DNA from: an uncultured Clostridia bacterium
GTDB taxonomy: Bacteria; Bacillota; Clostridia; Christensenellales; Aristaeellaceae
Direction of reading: 5' to 3'
Assembly: GCA_934663595.1 (NCBI GenBank)
Contig: CAKUKM010000008.1
Coordinates: 18,124-82,123, forward strand
Length of the DNA: 64,000 nucleotides
The notes under the pieces are model-generated. The model had not been told where the DNA came from, searched no databases, and saw only the letters and a program-made list of their open reading frames with translations. The first letter of the stretch is position 1, and every line of letters begins with the position of its first letter. Below, piece by piece: positions 57,568 through 64,000 of the stretch. A program made the position numbers and the translations under genes.

Positions 57568-59097
57568 TTACGCCTTAAAGCCGAGCGTTTCCATGAAGCG
57601 GATTGCGCCGCGATTGCCGGCTTCGGTGTTCTTGAATACGCCCGCATCGGAAAGTACGCGCGCGCACTTGTCGCCGAGCGCCTTGTGCAGCGCCGCTTCA
57701 GCCTGATGGGCGTTTAAATGCGTGCCGGTCTGCTGCGCGATCGCGCAGATCCAGCCGTAGTGCTTGTAAAGCGGCGAGCTCTCGTCCGGAACCGAATCGA
57801 GCGGGATTTCGCCCGTGAGATACCCCTCGAGCGATTTCAGTTCCCCCAGCAGCCGGCCCGGCAGAATGAACAGACCCATGACCTCGATCAGGCCGATGTT
57901 TTCCTTTTTAATATGATGCAGATCCGCGTGCGGGTGGAAGACGCCCAGCGGGTGCTCGTCGCTGGTTCGATTGTTGCGCAGCACCAGCGACATCTTGTAA
58001 TGATCGTCCACGCGGCGCAGAATCGGCGTGATCGTGTTGTGCGGCGTCTGATCGGTATAGGCGTAAATCCCGTTTTCCGGATCGGAGTATTCGCGCCATG
58101 CGGCGAGAATCTGATCGGACAGCGAGATGATCTTTTCGCGATCCGCGCTCTCCAGCACCACGCAGCTCATCGGCCAGTCGGCGATGTACGCGCTTACGCC
58201 GTCCACCGGCGCGGTCAGCGGAATGCGCGCGGGGGCGAAATCCATCGGGAAATGGTAATTGCCGCCCTGGAAATGGTCGTGCGAGAGTATGGAGCCGCCC
58301 ACGATCGGCAGATCGGCGTTCGAGCCGAGCATGTAGTCCGGGAACTGATCCACGAAATCGCACTGGCGCACGAACGTGTCGCGGCAGATGCGCATGGGCG
58401 TGTGCTCCGCGTTGAATACGATGCAGTGCTCGTCGTAATACAGATACGGCGAATACTGCAAAAACCACTGCTTTCCGCCCAGCGTCAGCGGAATCACGCG
58501 GTGGTTCTGGCGCGCCGGGAAGCCGATGCGGCCCGCGTAGCCGGGATTCTCGCGGCAGAGCATGCATTTGGGATAGCCGGTCTGCTTCGCGTTCTTCGCG
58601 GCGGCGATGTCGCGCGGGTCCTTTTCGGGCTTGGAGAGATTGATCGTGATTTCCAGCCTGCCCGCGGGCGTTTCCTCAAAGAAACGCGCGTTTTTGGCGA
58701 TGCGGTCCACGCGGATGTAGTCCGTATCGCGGCAGGCCTGATAGAAGCTGCGCATCGCGGCGGCGGGGCCGTCGGCCTTCAGGGTTGCAAAGAAGCGCGC
58801 GCGCGTTTCGGCGGGCGAGGGCGTGAGCGCGCCCATCAGCTTTGCCGAGAACAGGTCGCGCCGCTCGCCGGAATCCTCCAGAATTCCGGATTCCACCGCG
58901 CAGTCCAGCAGATCGGCAAGATAGGAGGTCGCCGTTTCGGGCGCGGGCTCGGGCGTGTATTCGACCGCCTCGGGCGCGTCCATATGCATGATTTCAAGCA
59001 GGCGGTTGATCGCGTAATCGCGGTCGATCGCCTCCACGAGGTTTTTCTGAATCGCAAAGTCAACCAGACGATAGATCGACAGAGTGGCGTTGGCCAT
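57568..59097 (-). CDS. galT: UDP-glucose--hexose-1-phosphate uridylyltransferase, class II
   Basis: 509 residues, the long Firmicute-type GalT. It converts galactose-1-phosphate and UDP-glucose to UDP-galactose and glucose-1-phosphate in the Leloir pathway. Characteristic: the class II signature around GGSILSHDHFQGG near residue 270 (active-site His pair), KCMLCRENPGYAGR near 175, and FHPHADLHHIKKENIGLIEVMG near 390. GGGAGGG precedes the start. It is divergent from galK, separated by 180 bp with a good promoter for each. Confidence 0.94.
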   Translation of the reverse strand: MANATLSIYRLVDFAIQKNLVEAIDRDYAINRLLEIMHMDAPEAVEYTPEPAPETATSYLADLLDCAVESGILEDSGERRDLFSAKLMGALTPSPAETRARFFATLKADGPAAAMRSFYQACRDTDYIRVDRIAKNARFFEETPAGRLEITINLSKPEKDPRDIAAAKNAKQTGYPKCMLCRENPGYAGRIGFPARQNHRVIPLTLGGKQWFLQYSPYLYYDEHCIVFNAEHTPMRICRDTFVRQCDFVDQFPDYMLGSNADLPIVGGSILSHDHFQGGNYHFPMDFAPARIPLTAPVDGVSAYIADWPMSCVVLESADREKIISLSDQILAAWREYSDPENGIYAYTDQTPHNTITPILRRVDDHYKMSLVLRNNRTSDEHPLGVFHPHADLHHIKKENIGLIEVMGLFILPGRLLGELKSLEGYLTGEIPLDSVPDESSPLYKHYGWICAIAQQTGTHLNAHQAEAALHKALGDKCARVLSDAGVFKNTEAGNRGAIRFMETLGFKA

Positions 59098-59154
59098 GAT
59101 GAAAACACCCTCCCTTGGTTTTAAGAAGGCGGCCCGGCGGGCCGTTCATTCCTT

Positions 59155-59183
59155 ATTATCCGGCAAAATCCTCGATATGTCAA
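59155..59183 (-). promoter_or_regulatory. Promoter of galT
   Basis: On the minus strand TTGACA (59183-59178), 17-bp spacer, GATAAT (59160-59155). Confidence 0.7.
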
Positions 59184-59203
59184 TCGGCTTTTACGTAATT
59201 TGC

Positions 59204-59232
59204 TTGCACAATTCGGAGAAATGGAGTAAAAT
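59204..59232 (+). promoter_or_regulatory. Promoter of galK
   Basis: TTGCAC (59204-59209), 17-bp spacer, TAAAAT (59227-59232). Its -35 box is 20 bp from that of galT, so one regulator bound between them could control both. Confidence 0.65.
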
Positions 59233-59277
59233 TATGCTGTGGGATTCTATTTACCGGATTTAGGGAGGAATGAATCG

Positions 59278-60525
59278 ATGGATGTTCGTGCGCTCATGGA
59301 ACGCAATCAGGATAGAATGAACGCCCTTTACACGGGCCGGGATCAGACCGCGCGCTATGAAAAGCTCGCCGCCGATTTCCGCGCGCATTTCGCGGCCGAG
59401 CCGGAAATGTTTGTTTCCGCGCCGGGCAGAACCGAGGTCGTGGGCAATCACACCGATCACAACAACGGCCGCGTGCTGGCCGCGTCGGTCAATCTCGACA
59501 CCGTGGCCGCGATTGCGCCGCGCGAGGACGGCGTGATCGAGCTGTATTCGGAGGGCTATGCGCATCCGTTCCGGGTGGAGCTGGCCGATCTGTCCGTGCG
59601 CGAAAATGAAAAGGAGACGACGTTTGCGCTGATTCGCGGCGTGGCGGCGCGGCTTTCCGAGCTGGGCTACCGGATTGGCGGCTTCAACGCGTCGGTGACG
59701 AGCACGGTATTCAAGGGCAGCGGCCTTTCCTCGTCGGCGGCGTTCGAGGTGATGCTGGTTGCGGCGTTCGACGCGCTGTACAACGGCTGGACGATCGAGG
59801 CCAAGCTCAACGCGCGCATCTCGCAGTATGCCGAAAACGTGTATTTCGGAAAGCCCAGCGGACTGCTGGATCAGACGGCCAGCGCGGTCGGCGGTCTGGT
59901 GACGATGGATTTCGCCGTTTCGCCCGCGGCGGTCGAGGCAATCGGATATGATTTCGGCGCGAAGGGCTACTCGGTGTGCGTCGTGTCTGCGGGCGGAGAG
60001 CACGGCAATCTCACCAGCGAATACGCCGCAATCCCGATCGAGATGAAGCAGGTGGCCCACGCGATGGGCGCGGAGGTTCTCGGCGAGATCAGCAAGGAGC
60101 AGCTCTGGAACGCGCTGCCCGAGCTCAAGGGCAGGGTTTCCGATCGCGCGATTCTGCGCGCATTCCATTTCGTGGACGAGACCGCGCGCGTGACCGAGGC
60201 GGTCGAGGCGCTGAAGCGCGACGATCTGAAGGCGTTTTTTGAAACGGTGATCGCGTCCGGCGAGAGCAGCTGGAAGCTTCTGCAGAATCTGTATGTGCCC
60301 GCGAGCGACAACCAGGAAATGCCGCTTGCGCTGGAGATGAGCCGGCGCATGCTTTCCGGCCGCGGCGCATGGCGCATTCACGGCGGCGGATTTGCCGGAA
60401 CGATTCTCGCGTTCGTGCCGAACGATCTGCTGGAGGAATACAAAAAGAACATGAACGCCGTGTTCGGCGAAAACGCGACCACGGTGCTCGCGATCCGTCC
60501 GGAGGGCGTGGTCTGCATCCGGTAA
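59278..60525 (+). CDS. galK: Galactokinase
   Basis: 415 residues, GHMP kinase family, phosphorylating galactose at C1. The N-terminal galactokinase signature region SAPGRTEVVGNHTDHNNG (near residue 47), the ATP-binding loop GSGLSSSAAFEVMLVAAF near 155, and the C-terminal GGGFAGTILAFV near 370 are all present. GGGAGG is upstream. No mutarotase or galE is adjacent in this window. Confidence 0.93.
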   Translation: MDVRALMERNQDRMNALYTGRDQTARYEKLAADFRAHFAAEPEMFVSAPGRTEVVGNHTDHNNGRVLAASVNLDTVAAIAPREDGVIELYSEGYAHPFRVELADLSVRENEKETTFALIRGVAARLSELGYRIGGFNASVTSTVFKGSGLSSSAAFEVMLVAAFDALYNGWTIEAKLNARISQYAENVYFGKPSGLLDQTASAVGGLVTMDFAVSPAAVEAIGYDFGAKGYSVCVVSAGGEHGNLTSEYAAIPIEMKQVAHAMGAEVLGEISKEQLWNALPELKGRVSDRAILRAFHFVDETARVTEAVEALKRDDLKAFFETVIASGESSWKLLQNLYVPASDNQEMPLALEMSRRMLSGRGAWRIHGGGFAGTILAFVPNDLLEEYKKNMNAVFGENATTVLAIRPEGVVCIR

Positions 60526-60532
60526 ATATTAT

Positions 60533-61003
60533 ATGGAAGCGTTTGAATACAAAACCCGCTCGGAGGCGGATACGATGCGCTTTTCGGCGGCCCTCGCGGG
60601 CATGCTGGACGCGGGCGACACCGTGCTGCTCACGGGCGATCTGGGCACGGGCAAATCGGTGATTGCGCGCGGAATTGCGCGGGCGCTGGGCGTGACCGGC
60701 GCGATGCCGAGCCCGACGTTTACGATCCTGATTCCGTATCAGGGAAGCAAAAAGGTGTATCATTTCGATCTGTACCGGTTGGCCGACCCGGACGAATTCT
60801 ATGCCTCCGGGCTGGATGAATTCGTCGGCGGTGATGGAATCGCGCTGGTTGAATGGCCGCAGATGGCCGAGCTCGAGCCGCGGCCGGCGCTGAAGCTGAC
60901 GCTCTCGCGCGGAGAAACCGACGATGAGCGGCGGATCGAAATTGCAAATGCGGGCGTGGCCGGGTTTAACCCGGCGGCGCTCGGGGAATGGAGCTGCAAA
61001 TGA
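60533..61003 (+). CDS. tsaE: tRNA threonylcarbamoyladenosine biosynthesis ATPase TsaE
   Basis: 156 residues: Walker A LTGDLGTGKSVIARGIARAL near residue 33, PSPTFTILIPYQG near 60, YHFDLYRL near 76 and the VEWPQ motif near 106 are the TsaE pattern. The ATPase helps TsaB-TsaD make t6A37 in ANN-decoding tRNAs. It starts seven bases after galK without a clear ribosome-binding site and overlaps tsaB by ATGA. Confidence 0.94.
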   Translation: MEAFEYKTRSEADTMRFSAALAGMLDAGDTVLLTGDLGTGKSVIARGIARALGVTGAMPSPTFTILIPYQGSKKVYHFDLYRLADPDEFYASGLDEFVGGDGIALVEWPQMAELEPRPALKLTLSRGETDDERRIEIANAGVAGFNPAALGEWSCK

Positions 61004-61707
61004 ACATTTTGGCGATCGACACCTCCGGCCCCGTGGCGGGCTGCGCGATTCTGTCGGGCGGAAAAATCGTGCATGCCGTATCGATGCAGCACGGGCTTAC
61101 GCATTCGGAAACGATTCTGCCGGCGGTGGAGCGCGCGATGGAGGAATCGGGCCTTGCGTGCGGCGAAATCGACGCGTTTGCGGCGGTCGCGGGCCCGGGC
61201 TCGTTTACCGGCGTGCGCATCGGCGTGTGCACGGTCAAGGGCCTCGCGCACGCGGTGAACAGGCCGTGCGTGCCGATTCACGCGCTGGAGGCGCTGGCGA
61301 TGAATTTCCCCGGATTTGCGGGAATGGTCTGCCCGATTCTCGACGCGCGCCGCGATCAGGTGTATTGCGCGGGGTTCGACGTATCGTCCGGATTTCCGGA
61401 GCGCGTGATGGCGGACGACGCGATCGCGCTGGACGAATTGCTGAATCGGCTGCCGGAGGATCGGAAGATACTGTTTGCGGGCGACGGCGTGGAAAAGCAT
61501 GCGGCGGCGATTTGTGCGCGATTGGGCGAAAGGGCGCTGATTGCGCCGGTCAACCTGCGGGATATAAAGCCCGAGGCGGTCTGCGCGCTGGCGGAGCGCA
61601 AGAAAAGCGAATGGATTCCCGCGTGCGAGCTGCGCCCGGTGTATTTGAGAAAGCCGCAGGCGGAGCGCGAGAGAAACGCGCGCCTTGCGCGGGAGGCGGA
61701 AAAGTGA
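61000..61707 (+). CDS. tsaB: tRNA threonylcarbamoyladenosine biosynthesis protein TsaB
   Basis: 235 residues from the ATG at 61000, chosen because it overlaps the tsaE stop and has GGAG six bases upstream. ASKHA-fold: ILAIDTSGPVAGCAIL at the start, HSETILPAVERAM near 35 and the conserved VAGPGSFTGVRIGV near 65. It partners TsaD, which is not in the window, in t6A synthesis. Confidence 0.94.
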   Translation: MNILAIDTSGPVAGCAILSGGKIVHAVSMQHGLTHSETILPAVERAMEESGLACGEIDAFAAVAGPGSFTGVRIGVCTVKGLAHAVNRPCVPIHALEALAMNFPGFAGMVCPILDARRDQVYCAGFDVSSGFPERVMADDAIALDELLNRLPEDRKILFAGDGVEKHAAAICARLGERALIAPVNLRDIKPEAVCALAERKKSEWIPACELRPVYLRKPQAERERNARLAREAEK

Positions 61708-62192
61708 GCGAGCTGGAGTTGGGTCTGATGACGCTCGAGGACGTGGATGCGGTTCACGAAATCGAGACGCTGTGCTTTAAAACGCCGTGGTCGCGCGAAT
61801 CGTTTCTGCGGGAAGTGACCGAAAACGCGTGCGCGCGCTATATGGTGCTGCGCGAAAACGGCCGCGCAATCGCGTATGCGGGCGTGTGGTTCGTGCTGGA
61901 CGAGGGGCACATTACGAATATCGCGGTGCGTCCGGACCGGCGCGGGCTGGGCTATGGCGAAAGGGTCACGCGCGCGCTGATTCAGCTGGCGGCGGACAGC
62001 GGCATGAACTGGATGACGCTGGAGGTGCGCCGGTCGAACAGGATCGCGCAGAATCTGTACCATAAAATGGGATTTATCGACGTGGGCTATCGCAAGCGCT
62101 ATTATGAAAACAGCGAGGACGCGCTGATTATGGCGCTGGAGCGCCTGCCCGAGGGGCGCCCGGAAAACGATCCGATGCTGGTGCGCGAATAG
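61704..62192 (+). CDS. rimI: Ribosomal protein S18-alanine N-acetyltransferase
   Basis: 162 residues from a GTG at 61704 that overlaps the tsaB stop (GTGA), with GGGAGG seven bases upstream. GNAT fold: FKTPWSRESFLREV near residue 27, ITNIAVRPDRRGLGYGERV near 65, and NLYHKMGFIDVGYRKRYY near 117 are the RimI pattern. The tsaE-tsaB-rimI order is a very common bacterial arrangement; tsaD often follows but does not here. Confidence 0.92.
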   Translation: MSELELGLMTLEDVDAVHEIETLCFKTPWSRESFLREVTENACARYMVLRENGRAIAYAGVWFVLDEGHITNIAVRPDRRGLGYGERVTRALIQLAADSGMNWMTLEVRRSNRIAQNLYHKMGFIDVGYRKRYYENSEDALIMALERLPEGRPENDPMLVRE

Positions 62193-62259
62193 CCGGCAGG
62201 GAACAAAAGGGACGGAATGCGCGTCCTAAAGGAAATACCTGCGCAAGGGGGGTTGATGG

Positions 62260-63840
62260 ATGTTCGAGGGAATTGAGGTTGCGCTGGCGGTGCTGGGGAG
62301 CATTGCCGGTTCGATTTACTGGCTGCACGGATTCCAGATGGAACGCTATCAGCTGCCGGCCTACAGGCAGTGCCTTTCCAGAGCGCCCGAGCACATTACG
62401 CGCGACGTGGTGATCGGCGTGGCGGCGATGGGGCTGAAATGGTATCTTCCGGTGCTGCTTTCGCGATTCATTATTGAAGAGGAGCGGCGCAACAGCGTGG
62501 CGGGATGGCTGACGCTGCTGATGTTCTGCGTGGCGGCGGGCGCGTGCGCGCTGGGCGATTATCGCTCGCAGGGCCGCCGGCCGTTTGCAATTACGATGCG
62601 CGTAAGAAGGCTGATCGGCGCGCTGGCGGGAATTACGCTGGGAATCGCGCTGATTCTGAAGCTGATGACGATTCCGTGCTACGTGGTGTACGCGGCGATT
62701 CCGTATCTGGTGTGGTTGGCCGGGACGATCATGGACCCGGTGGAAACGCGCATCAACGCCGCGTTTTACGATCAGGCGCGCCGCAAAATCCGCGCGCGCA
62801 GCGATCTGATTGTGATCGGAATCACCGGGAGTTTTGGCAAAACCCAGACGAAATTCATATTAAAGGAGCTGCTCTCCCGGCGCTATCGCGTGCTGGCCAC
62901 TCCGGCGAGCTTCAACACCGCGATGGGCATTTCGCGCGTGGTGAACGATTCGCTTTCGAAGGAGCATCAGGTGTTCATCGCCGAAATGGGCGCGCAGAAG
63001 CGCGGCGACATTCAGAATCTCGTGCGCCTGACGCACCCGCAGTACGGGCTGATTACGTCGATCGGCCAGCAGCATATCGACACGTTCAAGTCCTATGCGA
63101 ACATTCTGGACACGAAATACGAATTGATCGAGGGCCTGCCGGAGAAGGGAGTCGCGTTTTTCGCGATGGACAACGGCTATACCGAGCGGCTGTTTGCGAA
63201 GTGCCCGCGCGAGAAATACGCGGCGGCGGTCGGCGGCGAGACGGATTACTACATGCGCGCGACCGATTTGAAGATCGACGCAAAGGGCATGCATTTCACG
63301 CTCCGCTGTTCGGACGGCGGCTTTGCGCGGTGCCATACGCGTCTGCTCGGCCGGTTCAACGCGCAGAACATCGCGCTCGCGGCGGCCACGGCGCATCGCA
63401 TGGGCCTTTCGATGGAGGAAATCGCATCGGGCGTCGCGCGGCTGCGCTCGTTTGAGCACAAGCTGCAGCTGATTCCCGGCGAGCGAACGGTGATCGACGA
63501 TACGCTGAATCTGTATTCCGAGGGCGCGGCGGAGGCGCTGAGCGTGCTGGCCGAATTCCCGGGCCGCCGCGTGATCGTCACCAGCGGCATTCCCGAGCCG
63601 GGCAATCAGCCGGACGAGGTGAATTACGCGTTCGGCACGCAGATGAAGGGCTGCGCGGACTATGTGATTCTCGTGGGCGATCGCCAGAAGCTGCGCGCGG
63701 TGCAGAAGGGCCTGCTGAGCACGGGCTTCCCCAAGAGCGCAGTGCAGATCGTGGCCGATTCCGACGACGCGGCCGATCTGATCGAGGAATGGTCCAGCGA
63801 GGGCGATACGGTGCTCTATGAGGGCCGGTTGGATGCATAA
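62260..63840 (+). CDS. MurF-like Mur ligase with an N-terminal membrane domain
   Basis: 526 residues. Residues 1-165 hold four to five hydrophobic helices (about 7-27, 50-70, 85-102, 122-157). From about 185 it is a Mur ligase: ATP loop GITGSFGKTQTKF, FIAEMGAQKRGDIQNLV near 240, ITSIGQQHIDTFKSYANI near 267, RFNAQNIALAAATAHRMG near 365 and the C-terminal domain FEHKLQLI ... VIDDTLNLYSEG near 400. It should ligate an amino acid or peptide, in MurF style, but the membrane anchor is not part of normal MurF. It may modify lipid-linked precursors; function is inferred. Confidence 0.82.
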   Translation: MFEGIEVALAVLGSIAGSIYWLHGFQMERYQLPAYRQCLSRAPEHITRDVVIGVAAMGLKWYLPVLLSRFIIEEERRNSVAGWLTLLMFCVAAGACALGDYRSQGRRPFAITMRVRRLIGALAGITLGIALILKLMTIPCYVVYAAIPYLVWLAGTIMDPVETRINAAFYDQARRKIRARSDLIVIGITGSFGKTQTKFILKELLSRRYRVLATPASFNTAMGISRVVNDSLSKEHQVFIAEMGAQKRGDIQNLVRLTHPQYGLITSIGQQHIDTFKSYANILDTKYELIEGLPEKGVAFFAMDNGYTERLFAKCPREKYAAAVGGETDYYMRATDLKIDAKGMHFTLRCSDGGFARCHTRLLGRFNAQNIALAAATAHRMGLSMEEIASGVARLRSFEHKLQLIPGERTVIDDTLNLYSEGAAEALSVLAEFPGRRVIVTSGIPEPGNQPDEVNYAFGTQMKGCADYVILVGDRQKLRAVQKGLLSTGFPKSAVQIVADSDDAADLIEEWSSEGDTVLYEGRLDA

Positions 63841-63847
63841 AACAATG

Positions 63848-63883
63848 AAGAGCGAAGCCTGGAAATGAGGCTTCGCTCTTTTC
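63848..63883 (+). terminator. Intrinsic terminator of the MurF-like gene
   Basis: Perfect 12-bp stem AAGAGCGAAGCC/GGCTTCGCTCTT (63848-63859 with 63869-63880), with a short T tail. Confidence 0.8.
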
Positions 63884-63886
63884 ATG

Positions 63887-63918
63887 GGCGCGCTTGGAGA
63901 GGGGAGCGCGCCGTTTTT
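63887..63918 (+). terminator. Second hairpin with T-run
   Basis: Stem GGCGCGC/GCGCGCC (63887-63893 with 63906-63912) followed by GTTTTTG; backs up the preceding terminator. Confidence 0.6.
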
Positions 63919-63928
63919 GTACCCCGAA

Positions 63929-63951
63929 AACCCCACGCTAGGCGTGGGGTT
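63929..63951. repeat. Hairpin resembling an IS200/IS605-type end
   Basis: A 10-bp stem AACCCCACGC/GCGTGGGGTT with loop TAG, without a T-run, followed by GTGGAGCTTAAGCGG. Subterminal hairpins of this kind mark IS200/IS605-family ends. The rest of any element would lie beyond 64000, so this is tentative. Confidence 0.35.
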
Positions 63952-64000
63952 CAGTGGAGCTTAAGCGGTGAGGGGGAAAGAGAAACTCCTTTTGCTATAA

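Noticed and set aside
1..64000. tRNA, rRNA, tmRNA or replication-origin features.
   Set aside because: No conserved rRNA segments, no recognisable tRNA T-loop/CCA patterns outside genes, and no DnaA-box cluster were seen in the intergenic regions.

Overview
The window looks like chromosome from a GC-rich Firmicute, most likely an anaerobic gut-type member of the Clostridia. The evidence is Gram-positive style: strong AGGAGG ribosome-binding sites, sigma-A promoters with 17-bp spacers, a T-box leader before alaS, class II galT, AddA rather than RecB, BMP-type nucleoside transport, QueT with a long leader, a SigB/RsbW pair, and a Cys-rich protein behind a sigma-K-like promoter that hints at sporulation. 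The placement is inference; no rRNA, tRNA or prophage is present to anchor it. Coding density is high and third-position GC is extreme, which produces many long antisense shadow frames.

Layout. 0-7.7 kb: hexuronate catabolism (start of a uxuB-like gene, uxuA, uxaC, LacI regulator) on the minus strand, divergent from a plus-strand cassette of two AP2-type TIM barrels and two paralogous Gfo/Idh/MocA dehydrogenases. 7.7-9.7 kb: an ECF sigma/anti-sigma pair bracketed by two nearly identical non-coding palindromic repeat elements. 9.6-12.7 kb: PHP phosphoesterase and AraC regulator divergent from a GH29 fucosidase. 12.8-13.1 kb: a tandem derivative of the same repeat family. 13.1-22.2 kb: housekeeping and signalling (hydrolase, pgsA, two-component system, acetyltransferases, LMW phosphatase, cinA, holin-like protein, pseudouridine synthase). 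22.3-29.3 kb: GNAT, addA, then a compact lipoate cassette (ligase, free-standing lipoyl domain, lipoyl synthase, second ligase). 29.3-37 kb: hypothetical proteins, Cys-rich spore-surface candidate, mnmA, RsbW/SigB-type pair, RNA methyltransferase, GH127, flavodoxin-fold oxidoreductase. 37-46 kb: deoD plus a BMP-type nucleoside ABC importer with an embedded radical SAM enzyme and HAD nucleotidase, then a Cys-motif protein with a PflA-like radical SAM enzyme, then queT. 46-55 kb: minus-strand glycan uptake and hydrolysis operon (AraC, binding protein, two permeases, GH36, six-hairpin glycosidase) and a phosphoribosyltransferase. 55-64 kb: alaS with T-box, divergent galT/galK, tsaE-tsaB-rimI, a membrane-anchored MurF-like ligase, terminators, and a hairpin that may be an IS200/IS605-type end.

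Functionally, much of the window serves plant or host glycan use: uronates, fucosides, arabinofuranosides, galactosides and galactose, with local regulators of the LacI and AraC families. The most interesting unexplained material is the palindromic repeat family that sits at gene 3' ends and keeps its stem through paired changes, the lipoate cassette with no visible client enzyme, the radical SAM gene inside a nucleoside importer operon, and the Cys-motif protein overlapping a PflA-like radical SAM gene.
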